A DNA stretch of 64,000 nucleotides from Orientallactaga sibirica (taxonomy: Eukaryota > Chordata > Mammalia > Rodentia > Dipodidae). Location of the stretch: the NCBI GenBank assembly GCA_036365145.1, contig JAEOAD010001365.1:3245001-3309000 (forward strand), in the 5' to 3' direction. The notes under the pieces were generated by a model. It worked only from the letters and a program-made list of their open reading frames with translations. It was not told where the DNA came from and did not search any database. A program made the translations under genes and the position numbers. Of this stretch, positions 29,889 through 41,298 are shown one piece after another; position 1 is the stretch's first letter; each line of letters opens with the position of its first letter.

Positions 29889-30330
29889 TAGATATGCGAC
29901 AGAGAATGCATGACTTTCCCTGCCCTCCACCGGGGACACAGGCGTGGCAGAGTTATGGCCTCAGGATGCTGAGTGGCGCTGGGTGTGTGGGCCTTGCTAG
30001 GAGCAGGGACCCCAGCCTCTCTTGGGTTTTAAGGTTCCTCCTGGGGAATAGCTGTCTTTGTGTTGCCTACGTGGGTCCAATGTCCCCTGAAAAGAACCGA
30101 GTACAGTGAGGTGGTGGCTGGTGCTGGGCGGTCACTATGATTTAGAAATCCAGTTCAAGGCATCCCTCATTTAAAAGACAGCCTTGGCTGCTGGTGGGGG
30201 TCAAACTGACAGGTACCCGGAGGAGCCTGGTGGACACCTGGAGAGCGCTGGTCCTGCGTCCCTCAGCGCTGCTCATGTTATATCATGCTCATCTCCTCAT
30301 GTCCTGGCTGGTTTTTCTTTAATACCTTTT
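29889..30330. other. Low-copy DNA
   Basis: Nothing recognised; somewhat GC-rich. Confidence 0.35.
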
Positions 30331-30350
30331 TTTAAAGACTTACTTTTATT

Positions 30351-30390
<40 letters not shown>

Positions 30391-30588
30391 GAGAGAGAGA
30401 GAGAAGAGAAGAGAAAGAAGAGAAGAGAAGAGAACAAATGGGCACACCAGGGCCTCTAGCCACTGCAAACGAACTCCAGATGCATGTGCCACCTTGTGCA
30501 TCTAGTTTACGTGGGACTTGGAGAATCGAACCAGGGTCCTTAGGCTTTGCAGGTAAGCACCTTAACCACTAAGCAATCTCTCCAGCCC
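30331..30588 (-). mobile_element. DIP SINE
   Basis: (TTTA)n tail at 30352-30388, GAGAA repeats in the GA block, full head. Confidence 0.93.
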
Positions 30589-30602
30589 CTGGCTGTTTTA
30601 TT

Positions 30603-30895
30603 TGATGCTGTGTTTTCAGTTTTTATTGACGATTTCCATATATATATATATATATAGACAATATACCATGATCAGAATACCCTCCCACCACCCTTCATTT
30701 CCTCTTCCAATTCCTTCCTCAACTACATGACTTCTTCTTTCCTATGAATATCTCTTCTATGTTGGTGTCATCCCCCTCCCCCCATTATGCAGGTCTTATG
30801 TACGTACATCAGCCACTGTGAGGCCGTGTCTTGTGTCTGGATGACAGCACTGTAAGCACTCCTCCCCTCCCTTTGACTCTTGATTTTGGTGTTTT
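30603..30895 (-). mobile_element. Lx-like L1 3' UTR, antisense
   Basis: 'tttttattgacgatttccat', (TA)n, 'cctcccaccacccttcattt', 'cttatgtacgtacatcagcc' parallel the 17085 copy. Confidence 0.6.
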
Positions 30896-30999
30896 TTATT
30901 TTTTATTTTATTTTATTTTATTTTTCTGAGAGTCTTGATACGTAGCTCAGAATAACCTTGAACTTGGGACTATAGGTATGCACCCCAACACATGGCTAG

Positions 31000-31690
31000 A
31001 ATCCATAAACTTTAGTATACACAAATTTTAAATGTCACCAAATGCATGGAACTTTTTTGGGTGGGAGAATCAGAGCGACCACCACATACGTGTATTAACA
31101 CAATGATTGAATGGTCCTATGTTTTCTTCCTTTTGACTTTCTAGTTTGGTTCTCAATCCATCCCAGCTCATCAAATTATGAAACCTAATCTTTGCCAAAC
31201 TGCAGAAAGTTCTGTAAGTTAAGAAGAATCCTGTCCCAGCTGCTGAATAATAACTGAAGTTAAGAAGTTTCTACGGTTGAAGAAGTGAAATCTTTGGACC
31301 GATGGCTACATCAGGTTTGGTTATCCATAATTTTGCTATATGAATACATTTATTTATGAATAAATAGATTGTATCAATTAACAGTGTAACAGCTGGAACA
31401 ATAAAAGTGAAAATTAATGTGTGCATACAATTTTTTGTTCCTTTGGGATTTTTGCCTTCCTTGGGTTCATATTTCAGAAGGGACTCCTGTTGTGAGGATG
31501 GAGGATGCCATGCAGCGGGTGGATGGCTCCGTTGGGAGAAAGAGCAGGGCAGGCCTCGGAAGGTAGCATTAGTAAAGATTAGATCATATTCAAATCAACT
31601 CTAGCACAAATTCACAAACGTGTTTATCAAGACTCAAATGCTTCTTTATCCATTTTCCCCAGATCCAGTGTAAATTTCCATTTCTCCCCA
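31000..31690. other. Low-copy AT-rich DNA
   Basis: No repeats recognised apart from an old B1 scrap at 30927-30999 and another at 31690-31735. Short ORFs only. Confidence 0.4.
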
Positions 31691-31744
31691 AGTGCTGGGA
31701 TTGTAGGTGTGGGACACCATTCCTGGTTTTGGACTTTGATTTTA

Positions 31745-31795
31745 TTTGATTTTTAAAAACATATTTTACTTATTTATTTGAGAGAAAGAGAGAGA

Positions 31796-31838
<43 letters not shown>

Positions 31839-31983
31839 GGTGCGCCCGCTCCAGCCACTGTAAACGAACTCCACACGCATGCGTCACCTTGTGCATCTGG
31901 CTTATGTGGGTCCTGGGGAATTGAACCTAGGTCCTTTGGCTTTGCAGGCGAGTACCTTAACCACTAAGCCATCTCTCCGGTCC
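31745..31983 (-). mobile_element. DIP SINE
   Basis: Long GA run, body with a small deletion ('gcgcccgctccagcc'), head 'catctctccggtcc'. Confidence 0.92.
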
Positions 31984-31999
31984 TGGCCTTTTATCTTTT

Positions 32000-32218
32000 T
32001 TTTTTTTTTTTGAGAGAGAGAGAGAGAGAGAATGGGCGCGCCAGCGGCCTCTTAGCCATTGTGAACCAACTCCAGATGTGTGCACCCCCTTGTGGGCAAG
32101 TGCAGCATTACACCCTTGTGTCACTTTACGTCTGGCTAAACATGGGACCTGGAGAATCGAATGGGCCTTCTTAGGCTTGGCAGGCAGGCTCCTGAACTGC
32201 TATCCATCTCTCCAGCCA
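32000..32218 (-). mobile_element. Long-type DIP SINE with TSD
   Basis: Extra module reads CCCACAAGGGGGTGCA on the minus strand. TSD 'gccttttatcttttt' (31986-32000) recurs from 32218. Confidence 0.92.
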
Positions 32219-32261
32219 GCCTTTTATCTTTTAAAAAAATATTTTTTAAAATTTATTTCAT

Positions 32262-32490
32262 GGGGCCTGGAGAGGTGGCTTAGTGGTTAAGTGCTTACCA
32301 GTGAAGCCTAAGGACCTCAGTTCAAGGCTCAATTCCCCAGGACCCATGTAAGCCAGATGCACAAAGTGGCATATGCATCTGGAGTTCGTTTGCAGTGGCT
32401 GGAGGCCCTGGCGTGCCCATTCTCTTCTCTCTATCTGCCTCTTTCTCTCTCTGTTTGTTGCTCTCAAATAAAATAAACAAAACAATACAA
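32262..32490 (+). mobile_element. DIP SINE
   Basis: Plus copy with the 'caaggctcaa' insertion seen in one subtype (compare 44790). Confidence 0.92.
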
Positions 32491-32493
32491 ATT

Positions 32494-32525
<32 letters not shown>

Positions 32526-32728
32526 GAAAGAGAACAAGCAGCAACAAGAAGCAGACATACAGAGAGAAAGAGAGAGATTGTGAGTATGGGCATGCCAGGG
32601 CCTCCTGCCATTGCAAATGAACTCTAGATGCATTTACCACTTTGTGCATCTGACTTTACATGGGTACTGGGGAATTGAACCCAGGCTGGCAAGCTTTGCA
32701 AGCAAGCACCATTAATCACTGAGCCATT
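32491..32728 (-). mobile_element. DIP SINE, tail-to-tail with the previous copy
   Basis: (TTTA)n tail abuts the tail of the plus copy. Older subtype with 'ggctggcaagctttgcaagc'. Confidence 0.9.
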
Positions 32729-32790
32729 ACAGTGGTTGAGGTCCTGGTGTACCAATTTTCTCTCACTCTCTAAAAAAAAAGAAAGAAAAA
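32729..32790 (+). mobile_element. DIP 3' fragment
   Basis: 'cagtggttgaggtcctggtg' to TC-rich and A-rich tail only; joined to the head of the reverse copy. Confidence 0.75.
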
Positions 32791-32824
32791 AAGATAGATG
32801 TCTATCTTTTGTTTTTTCTTTTTT

Positions 32825-33057
32825 AAAAATATTGTATTGTATTTATTTATTTATTTGAGAGAAAAAGGTGGAGACAGAGAGAGAGAGAGAGCGAGGGAGG
32901 GAAAGAATAGACACACCAGGGCTTCCAGCAACTGCAAATGAATTCCAGATGCATTTGCCACCTTATGCACCTGGCTTACATGGGCCTTGGGGAATTGAAC
33001 CAAGGTCCTTTGGCTTTGCAGGCAAGCACCTTAACCACTAAGCCATCTCTCCAGCCC
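32825..33057 (-). mobile_element. DIP SINE
   Basis: Full reverse copy; 'ctatctttt' on both sides. Confidence 0.92.
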
Positions 33058-33239
33058 TATCTTTTTCTTTTCTTTTCTTTTCTTTTCTTTTCTTTTCTTT
33101 TCTTTTCTTTTCTTTTCTTTTCTTTTCTCTTTTCTCTTCTCTCCTCTCCTCTCCTCTCCTCTCCTCTCCTCTCCTCTCCTCTCCTCTCCTCTTCTCTTCT
33201 CTTCTCTTCTCTTCTCTTTTCTTTTCTTTTCCTTTCTTT
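33058..33239. repeat. (TTTTC)n-(TCTCC)n-(TTCTC)n compound microsatellite
   Basis: Three phased pentanucleotide blocks (TTTTC to 33128, TCTCC to 33190, then TTCTC), all pyrimidine. Lies at the tail of the following B1. Confidence 0.97.
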
Positions 33240-33375
33240 TGGTTTTTCGAGGTAGGGTCTCACTCTAGCTCAGGCTGACCTGGAATTCACTATGTAGTCT
33301 CAGGGTGGCCTTGAACTCATGGTGATCCTCCTACCTCTGCCTCCCGAGTGCTGGGGTTAAAGGCATGCGCTACCA
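33240..33375 (-). mobile_element. B1 SINE, head-truncated
   Basis: Near-consensus reverse body that stops at 'gcatgcgctaccatg' where a DIP begins. Confidence 0.9.
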
Positions 33376-33582
33376 TGAGAGAGAGGAGAGGGAGAGAATT
33401 GGCACACCAGGGCCTCCAGCTACTGCAATTCATTTCCAGATGTGTGCCTCCCTTTGTGAGCATGTATAACCTTGCACGTGTGTCACTTTGGGTGTCTGGC
33501 TTACGTGAGATCTGGGGAGTTGAACATGGGTCTTGAAGACTTCGCTGGTGGGTGCCTTAACCATAGGCCATCTCTCCAGCCC
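33376..33582 (-). mobile_element. Long-type DIP SINE, tail-truncated
   Basis: GA block to head, with the extra module ('tgtataaccttgcacgtg'). Confidence 0.87.
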
Positions 33583-34046
33583 CAGCCCTGGTCTTTTATT
33601 TGGAAGGTTAAGCTATTGTGAAGGATGTACACTTCCAACCTGGAGGTTATTTTCCTTCATCACCTGGAGGTATTTGGGCCTCGTGGTTTCTGTCCAGCGG
33701 TCACTGCCCAGCAAAGCTGTCAGCTCTTCACAAGCAAACTGCTTTCTTTTTTCCTGTCTACTTAAGTTTTTTTCTCTTTGCCCTTCGTCTAGTAGTTTTG
33801 CTGTACTGGGTTTGGTTTGGGTTCTTGGTACGCATGCTCATTCATGTCCTCACAGCTTCTTAAATTGATAGGCTGATGTTTGCTGATAATTCTGGAAAAT
33901 TCCAACAAACTCTCCCTCTGATCATTTTCTCTCTTCTAGGGCTTCAGTAGCTCGTATGTTCAACCTGCTTCCTTTGTCTCCCACACCTTTTCCTCTCTTT
34001 TAATTTTCCCAGTCTGCTATCTCTCATGCTTAAATCAGAGCCTTCA

Positions 34047-34245
34047 AAATATTTATTTTTGAGAAAGAGAGAAAGAGAGAAAGAGAGGGGGGCGGAAATA
34101 TAGGAGGACCTCCTGCTGCTGCAAACAAACTCCAGACACATGCTCCACTTGGTGCATCTGGCTCTACATGGGTTCTAGGGAATTGAACCTGGCTCTCAGG
34201 CTTTGCAAGCAAGTACCTTTAAAGTCTGAACCATCTCCCCAGCCC
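34047..34245 (-). mobile_element. DIP SINE, older subtype
   Basis: 'ctcctgctgctgcaaac' and 'gaaccatctccccagccc' mark the older type. Confidence 0.88.
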
Positions 34246-34491
34246 ATCTGAAACTTTTTCTGCTTTATCTCCCAATGCATTAATTTTCTCTTCATCTGTG
34301 TTTAGATTGCTAGGGCAAAACCAAACCAAAACAAAACCCCCAAAAAAACCCAGTCCATGAGCTCTTAACTTGGGTTATTTATCTTTTAATCCTTGATTTT
34401 CTTGATTTTCTGTTGTGTTTAGTTAATTTACAAATATTGCTAAATTTGTCAAATCTTATCTTTCATCTCCATGAACATAGCAAGTCTATTT

Positions 34492-34662
34492 TTTTTTTTT
34501 TTTTTTTTTGGTTTTTTCGTTTTTTCGAGGTAGGGTCTCACTCTGGCCCAGGCTGACCTGGAATTACCTATGTAGTCTCAGGGTGGCCTTGAACTCACGG
34601 CGATCCTCCTACGTCTGCCTCCCGAGTGCTGGGATAAAAGGCATGTGCCACCACGCCCAGCA
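34492..34662 (-). mobile_element. B1 SINE with TSD
   Basis: Flanked by 'agcaagtctattttt' (34477-34491; from 34662). Confidence 0.93.
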
Positions 34663-34712
34663 GCAAGTCTATTTTTAAACTTTTTTTTTAAATGTCAGGA
34701 GTTCCTGTGTAG

Positions 34713-34864
34713 GCTTTTTTTTTTTTTTTTTTTTTTGAGGTAGTGTCTCACTTTAGCCCAGGCTGACTTGGAACTCACTCCAGACTGGCCTGTAATTCAT
34801 GATGATCCTCCTATCTCAGCATCCCAAGCACTGAGCTTAAAGGCATGCTCCACCATGCCCAGCC
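34713..34864 (-). mobile_element. B1 SINE, diverged
   Basis: Oligo-T then 'gaggtagtgtctcactttag'; head 'caccatgcccagcc'. Confidence 0.88.
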
Positions 34865-34973
34865 TGTGTTGGCATTTCTACTAATTATTATTTCTGTTGA
34901 TTTTAATTCATGTTTTGTTTTCTGTGGTCTGTTTATTTTTATTCTATTTTGGACATTGTACAAACAGTATTAT

Positions 34974-35200
34974 TTTATTTTATTTATTTATTTGAGAGCA
35001 ACAGACAGACAGAGAGAGAAAGAGGCAGATAGATAAAGAATGGGCGTGCCAGAGCCTGCAGCCACTGCAAATGAACTCCAGATGCATGTGCCACCTTGGC
35101 ATCTGGCTTACGTGGGTCCTGGGGAATCGAGCCTTGCTTGAACCAGGGTCCTTAGGCTTCACAGGCAAGCGCTTAACCACTAAGCCATCTCTCCAGGCCC
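34974..35200 (-). mobile_element. DIP SINE with TSD
   Basis: 'acaaacagtattatt' before and 'acaagcagtattatt' after (one change); full-length. Confidence 0.93.
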
Positions 35201-35299
35201 ACAAGCAGTATTATTCATAAAAAGTTTTGAGGTCTAGAATCAGGCTGGCTCCCTCCAGAGTAGACCATTCTTTTTCTGCCAGGTAGCTGGCGACACGAG

Positions 35300-35867
35300 T
35301 CCCCAGGACTCCTTTAATTCAACACTGGGACGTGAGCTGACTGGCAGCTGAGTTGTAGTCCCTGTCAGACCTTACCCTGGCCCGTGCTTACTCCCAGGAG
35401 GCGGAGGAAGGCTTTTGGCCTCATGCAAACTGATGGGGGCTCTTGAGTTCTCGTCCTGCTCAGCCACCCTGGATGCCCGTCGCTCTTACGCTCTTGCGTG
35501 TAGGATGTCAGAGGTGTAGCTTGACCTCTTAGCTCCTGCTTCCTGCTCCAGAGCTGGCAAATAATGCCTTCTTGGCAGAGTGGTCCCAGACGCGGTGGTC
35601 TCTCCTGGTCACTTCCTCTCCCACAACCTACGGTGAGGCTCGCTGCGGTCCTAGCTGCGGTCTCGGATGCTTCCGCAGAGTTAAGTTTCCCAGGTTCCAC
35701 GTTAGTCTGGTGGGCTCGGTGGGAACTGGTGGCGCCATCTTCAGAGGTGCGCCCTTTGCTTGCCCCTCTTCTTCTAAAATGGCTTGTTCTGTCCGGAGAA
35801 AGTAACACTCCAACAGTCTCCATGAATTATAGGACAAGATCAAATTAAAATGGTAAAACTTTTATAA
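35300..35867. other. Low-copy DNA with CpG-richer core
   Basis: 35540-35770 holds several CpGs ('ccagacgcggtgg', 'tggcgccatcttcag') and overlapping ORFs on both strands (minus 35365-35823, 152 codons; plus 35564-35848, 94 codons). No protein recognised. Could be an LTR or L1 5' promoter region, or a minor promoter; I cannot decide. Confidence 0.35.
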
Positions 35868-36078
35868 GGGGCTGGAGACATTGCTTAGCAGTTAAGGTGC
35901 TTGCCTAAGAAGCCTAAGGATGCAGGTTCGATTCCCCAGTACCCATGTAAGCCAGGTGCACATGGTGGTGCATGTGTCTGGAGTACATTTGCAGTGGCTA
36001 GAGACCCTGGTGTGCCCATCCTCTCTCTCCGAGTCTCTCTGTCTCTCAAATAGGTAAATAAATAAATTAAATTAAAGT
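35868..36078 (+). mobile_element. DIP SINE
   Basis: Full plus copy. Confidence 0.93.
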
Positions 36079-36227
36079 TAAAGAAACTCACATAAGAAAA
36101 TAGAGACTTTGGGCTTGGCATTCTTAAGTTAGAAATACCCAGAGGCATATCTAAAGGAAATAATTGAAATCAGACCAGAAAACAATGTAAAGGTTCTTAA
36201 CAACAATAGTCATCATCAAAACTAAGC

Positions 36228-36455
36228 TTTTAAAAATATATTTTATTTATATTTATTTATTTTCAAGCAGACAGAGATAGAGAGAAGAGAGACAGACAGA
36301 GAGAATGGGTGTGCCAGGGCCTCCAGCCATTGCAAACAAACTCCAGATGCATGCGCCCCCTTGTGCATCTGGCTTACGTGGGACCTGGAGAATCAAACTG
36401 GGGTCCTTAGGCTTAGCAGGCATGTGCCTTAGCCGCTAAGCTATCTCTCGAGCCC
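36228..36455 (-). mobile_element. DIP SINE
   Basis: Full reverse copy; head 'ctatctctcgagccc'. An old B1 scrap follows at 36465-36540. Confidence 0.92.
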
Positions 36456-36544
36456 TCCTCCCTCTTTTGGCAGGGTCTCAGTATATAGCCCTGGCTAGCC
36501 TGGAACTCACTATTCTCCTGCCTCAGCCTCCCAAGTACCATATC

Positions 36545-36950
36545 ACAGACTGCAGTATCAAATAAACCTTTAGAATCTCCCAAATAATCCCTGAAATGAC
36601 CTTTAAGATATACTTGCTTTTCAAAATGTGATCGTTTTATTTTGCCAAAGATTCCATCCACTGTCAAGTCTCACGAAAACCTATTAATGCTCTCCAAAGG
36701 CCAGGTAAGCAATCTCTCACACAGAGCCCTGCTGCTGGGGCAGAGGTGTCAGACAAGTCACGTGGTCTTGAGGGAGGTGTCAGGGAGAACATACAAATGG
36801 GAAATGAGCCAGAGCTGAAAAGCAGGGAACCAGGTGCTAATTGTATTCAGAGTGGAGATGGCTGCGTTCCCTAAGAAGGCAAGAGATAGGGCCGGAGTGA
36901 AGGGACCACTTTCTGCTAGGAGGGAGACCTTCAGTTTCCCATTACTGTCT
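36545..36950. other. Low-copy DNA
   Basis: Nothing recognised. Confidence 0.35.
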
Positions 36951-36956
36951 TAGCTT

Positions 36957-37161
36957 TTTTAAAATTAAAAAAAAAAATTATTTATGAGAGAGAGAGGGGC
37001 GGGGAGAGAATGGTTGTACCAGGGCCTTGAGCAACTGCAAACAAACTCCAGATGCATGTGCCACCTTGTACATCTGTCTTATGTGGGTTTTGGGGAATTG
37101 AACCTGGGTCACTTGGGCTTCACAGGCAAGCACCTTAATTGCTAAGCCATCTCTCCAGTCC
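36957..37161 (-). mobile_element. DIP SINE
   Basis: Full reverse copy with short GA block. Confidence 0.92.
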
Positions 37162-37311
37162 ATCTGTCCTAGCTTTGAAAACTGACTTCAGAGTTCTATG
37201 GTGGAGGGTAATCCATGCCATTATCACTTGCCTACCCCTACACACACAGGCATATGTGTACTTATATTTATATAAATGTATTCATATTTATGTAAATCCA
37301 TACAATTTGTT

Positions 37312-37404
37312 TAGACAGGGTCTCACAGTGTTCCCCTGGCTGGCCTTGAACCTGCCTCAGCCTCCCAAGTGCTGGGATTATAGGTGTGCTCCTTCAGTCC
37401 TGGC
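37312..37404 (-). mobile_element. Old B1-like fragment
   Basis: 'gcctcccaagtgctgggatt' and flanks; a second decayed copy lies at 37530-37632. Confidence 0.65.
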
Positions 37405-37632
37405 TTTACTTTAATCTAGATGTGTTTAATCTTGGAATAAGATGATTTTACTGTGTGTCTTCTTGTCCCACAACAAGTTTGGAGAAGGAGTGATCTAGTT
37501 GAATCTTTGTAGCTTTCTATTATTTAATGATACAGGACCTCACTACATAGCCTAGGCTGGCCTTAACCTTGCAATCCTCCTGCCTCAGCCTCATAGATGT
37601 TGAGGTTCCAGGTGTATGTCATTATGTCCCAC

Positions 37633-38012
37633 TTTTATTTAAGAGCATGTTTGGAGGTTTAAGCAGGGGAGCACAGGTGCTTGAATACCCTTGACCGAAG
37701 AACAGTTCTCCTCTATCAGGGAAGGACATCGACAGAGCACATAGCTCATGGGGGCAGGAGGAGGAGGAAACACAGAGTGAGGAGGAAGAGGACACTTGCC
37801 AGTTGAATCAGCCCTGGAGAGGAGGGGGTGACGGATGTCACAGCCACATCTCCCTCACATTCCCCACTTCTATTTGAATCTTGCACTGATCTGATTGGCA
37901 GCCTATGTTCCAGAACTTCACGTGTCGCAGCTAAAGAGAGAGCCTGTGCAGAACCACCTCATTCTTAGCGGTATTATCTTGCAGGGACTGTTGCATTAAG
38001 ACTCACACTTTG
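37633..38012. other. Low-copy DNA
   Basis: Nothing recognised; a GGA-rich patch at 37750-37790. Confidence 0.35.
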
Positions 38013-38214
38013 GGGGCTGGGGAGATGGCTTAGGGGTTAAAGTGCTTGCCTGTGAAGACTAAGGACCCAGGTTTGATTCCCCAGTACCCACATAAACCAG
38101 ATGCACAAGGGGATGCATGTATCTGGAATTTGTTTGAAGTGGCTAGAGGCCCTGCTGTGCCCATTCTCTATCTGCTTCCCCCCCCCTCAAATAAATAAAA
38201 TACTTTAAAAAAAA
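38013..38214 (+). mobile_element. DIP SINE
   Basis: Full plus copy with C9 in the pyrimidine block. Confidence 0.93.
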
Positions 38215-38225
38215 GCAATTAAACC

Positions 38226-38411
38226 CGAGCTGGAGAGATGACCAGAGTTTGATTCCCCAGTACCCACATAAAGCCAGATACACAAAGTGGCGCAAGTATC
38301 TGGAGTCTGTTTACAGTGGCTGGAGGCCCTGGCATGCCCATTCTCACCCTCCCCTATCTCTCTGTGTCTACATCTTTCTCTCTCAAATAAATAATAAATA
38401 AATAAATATAT
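38226..38411 (+). mobile_element. DIP SINE, head-deleted
   Basis: 'gctggagagatgacc' joins to 'agagtttgattccc', removing the segment between the A and B boxes. Confidence 0.9.
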
Positions 38412-38650
38412 TTTTTTAAGATGGGAATCTTAGAAGCAGGACTGATCCACTCAAGGAGGACAGGGGCAAAGACCCTAAGAGGCCCCTCCTGATTCTTCCT
38501 AGGAAAGCCTGGCAGCTCCTCACCTTGCAAAACAGCCCCCGCTGTGGAGACGGAGAGCAAGCCTCACCCCAAACACAGAAGGCCAAGTCCAGCTCCTCTA
38601 GCGGTTGATCGTTCGCCTAGAGGAAGAGAATGTGCTCCCCGTGGACTTCT

Positions 38651-38817
38651 TAAATTTTTTTTTTTTTGTTTTTTGGTTTTGCGAGGTAGGGTCTCACTCT
38701 GGTCCAGACTGACCTGGAATTAACTATGTAGTCTCAGGGTGGCCTCGAACTCTCGGCGATCCTCCTACCTCTGCCTCCCTAGTGCTGGGATTAAAGGCGC
38801 GCACCACCACGCCCGGC
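38651..38817 (-). mobile_element. B1 SINE
   Basis: Near-consensus reverse copy; head 'caccacgcccggc'. Confidence 0.93.
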
Positions 38818-39044
38818 TCTAGCCATTCTGAGAACTTGCCTCCTGAGCCCAGCCCCAGAGTCATGAATGCACTCTGTCTCTAAGTAAGTCTGCAGGCCAG
38901 GAAGCAGTCTTTGTGCTCCAGGGGGCCTAGTGGGAGCAGGCTGGTCACCACTCCCATCAGCCTGAGTGGGCAGACACTTGGCCCAGCCACAGCCTTGGAG
39001 AGTCTGCTTATAAACCAGTGACCCTCAACAGAGCTGTTCCGTGA

Positions 39045-39125
39045 AATGGGTTGAATGTGTTCTCCCAGTAGATATTGAAGTTCTAACTCCAGTACCCATG
39101 CATATGACCATATTAGGAAATAGGG
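39045..39125 (+). mobile_element. MLT1-like LTR, left part
   Basis: 'gggttgaatgtgttctccca', 'ccatgcatatgaccatatta', 'ggaaataggg' match the start of an MLT1-type LTR, which resumes at 40186. Confidence 0.55.
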
Positions 39126-40179
39126 TGCCCTATTTTTTTGGGGGCAGGCCAGTATTTATAGAAGACTAATTTCTGGAATTTTCTTATTCAGGAATGGGAA
39201 AATTACTTTTAGGATCAGAGCTTGAGAAGTAAAATAACCCTTATTATTTTCCTACTCAAGGGTGGGCAAACTGCTTATAGCAGTAGCTTGAGGAAAAAAA
39301 GAAACGGGAGAGAAGTTTAGTTTAAGGCATTAGTAAACCCGCTGCATCTGCTGCCACTGCTGCTCTGATGTCACTGCGGCTGCGGCTTCCTCTGCATATG
39401 GACACTCATTCACATTACTTTATTTATTTATTATTTAATTAATTAATTTATTTTGTTTTTTTAGGTAGGGTCTCACTCTTGCTCAGGCTGACCTGGAATT
39501 CACTATGTAGTCTCAGGGTGGCCTCGAACTCTTGGTGATCCTCCTACCTCTGCCTCCCAAGTGCTGGGGTTAAAGGCGTGCGCCACCACACCCGGCTTAC
39601 ATTCACGTGATTTTTCTTGAACAGCTCAAAACTAGTAATATGTGAGCAAGCAGTACATTGTACCAGCAAAGGGTGAGGAACTTTTGACTCTGGAAAATCC
39701 CTAAACATTTGTTAAAGGGAGGCATTTAGGGGCGTGACCTGCTGGGCCCTGCTGATCTAGAACACACAAATACACTGATCGCAAACACAATCGCATAGAG
39801 CCCGCCTGTTGTCTTCAAGAGGCCTGTGAGCCCTGGGTTACTGACCTCCATGTCTGCAGTGCTGTGGTCAGTTTTTCTTATTCATGCATGCTTGCTCTGA
39901 GTCAAGAGTCCAATGTGGAAGTTGGGCAAAGAGCATAATAGCTTAAGATCAGTCAGCGTCTGTGAACGTTGCTTGTCACGATGGTCATCCTGGCCAGAGG
40001 CACACCGAGGCCGAGGAAACCCAGTCACGTGGTTTTAAGCAGGTGGATCGCATAGTTGTAAGATTAATTTAAGTAAGGGATTTGGCATCTCACAATAACA
40101 TCAGAAAAGTTACTTGCGAGTCCATAAGAAACATTCCCATGGTTCTTTTCCATAGTTCATTTTCACATTTCATCTCACA
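39126..40179. mobile_element. TG...CA element inserted in the MLT1-like LTR (possible solo LTR)
   Basis: The insertion starts TG (39126) and ends CA (40179), flanked by 'ataggg' (39120-39125) and 'gtaggg' (40180-40185), a 6-bp near-duplication typical of class II (ERVK) retroviral LTRs. It contains a later B1 at 39450-39596. No ORF or recognised LTR family. The ends may be coincidental. Confidence 0.4.
39450..39596 (-). mobile_element. B1 SINE
   Basis: Reverse B1 next to (ATTA/TTTA) DNA; head 'caccacacccggc'. Confidence 0.92.
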
Positions 40180-40185
40180 GTAGGG

Positions 40186-40480
40186 TTTTGAAGATGGTCA
40201 AGATGAGATGAGGTTATCGAGGTGGCCCTAATCTGCTTTGACTGGTATCCTTATTTTACAAAGGGGACAGGATTTGGACGTAAAGACAGACATTCAGAGG
40301 GAAGACAATGGAGGACATGGGAGGATGGAAAGGAATAGCCAAAGTTACCGGAAGCTAGATGAGAGGAATGGCAGTGTCCCCTTCATATCTCTCAGAAGGA
40401 ACCACCTCCGCTCACCTGGGTTTTGAACTTCTGTCTCCGAATTGTGAGACCATAAAATCCTGTTGTGTAAGTTACCTTCA
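40186..40480 (+). mobile_element. MLT1-like LTR, right part
   Basis: 'gatgaggttatcgaggtggc', 'cctaatctgctttgactggt', 'agagggaagacaatggagga', 'cgaattgtgagaccataaa' are in MLT1 order. Confidence 0.6.
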
Positions 40481-40487
40481 GTAGTCA

Positions 40488-40852
40488 CTTTTCTCATTGC
40501 TGTGACGAAATGTCAGACAGAAGGCGAGGAAGGGAGGTTTGTTTTGGCTCACAGTTATATGGTGGGGTAGGCATGGCAGTGGGGTGGTATATCATGGTTG
40601 TGGGAGTGTGGTCCATCGCTGGCTGTGGCTGACCAGGGGCCAGAACTAGAGGCAGGTGTAACCTTCAAGGTCTTGCCCCTAGTGAGCCATCTTTGCCAGC
40701 TAAGCCTCACATTCCAAAGGTTCTACAGCCTTCTAGAACAGTGCTACCAGCTGGGGACCAAGGCTTCAACCCCACGAGCCTATGAAGCAGGTTGGGCTCC
40801 GGTTCTTTGAAGTGGCAGTACTAGAAGACAGATGCATCCTGGGCCAGACTTT
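40488..40852 (-). mobile_element. MaLR-like solo LTR, antisense
   Basis: Starts 'gtagtcacttttctcattgc', later 'gtgctaccagctggggacca' and 'cgagcctatgaag', the reverse of the family at 20765 and 43807. Confidence 0.6.
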
Positions 40853-41290
40853 TCAAAGCTATTAATTATGGTTTGACCTGGCCACTGACATTGCTGGCAA
40901 AGAAATGTCCTAAGACTATAGACCATCTTGGGACAAAGCTGCTGTGGCTCCAGGTGACCTTCTGGTCATGAGGAATGTTTACCAGCAAGAATAAATACTT
41001 TTCAGGATGAATTAAGTTTTGTTGAGGGGTTTTAAAATTTTATTTTCATACAAAATAAGCATTTCAGGGTATGCATACAGAAGATACTAGTACCAAAAGA
41101 TATTCTTAAAGACAAATTATAATTGACTTAAATGGGTGTTTACCAGTTTGCCCTAAGCATAAATAAACTCAAGTCTGTTTACTTCAATGTTTTGCGACTC
41201 TGAAAATTTGTTACTTGCAAATTTTTAACCACATAATAACTTTTCAATAAGAAAGTTAAGGCACTTTAACTATTTGCATTAAAATCTCTT
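40853..41290. other. Low-copy AT-rich DNA
   Basis: Nothing recognised. Confidence 0.35.
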
Positions 41291-41298
41291 GCGAGTTT

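Larger units (their letters stand above)
33870..35300 (-). mobile_element. Ancient T-rich L1M-like repeat (interrupted)
   Basis: 'gataattctggaaaattcca', 'ggacattgtacaaacagtat', 'tttttctgccaggtagctgg' follow the same old mammalian repeat as 24030-25420. Split by a DIP, two B1 and another DIP. Confidence 0.4.

Noticed and set aside
35365..35848. CpG-rich promoter with coding exon
   Set aside because: CpG density is modest and local, ORFs overlap on opposite strands, and no protein is recognised; kept only as an unassigned low-copy segment.
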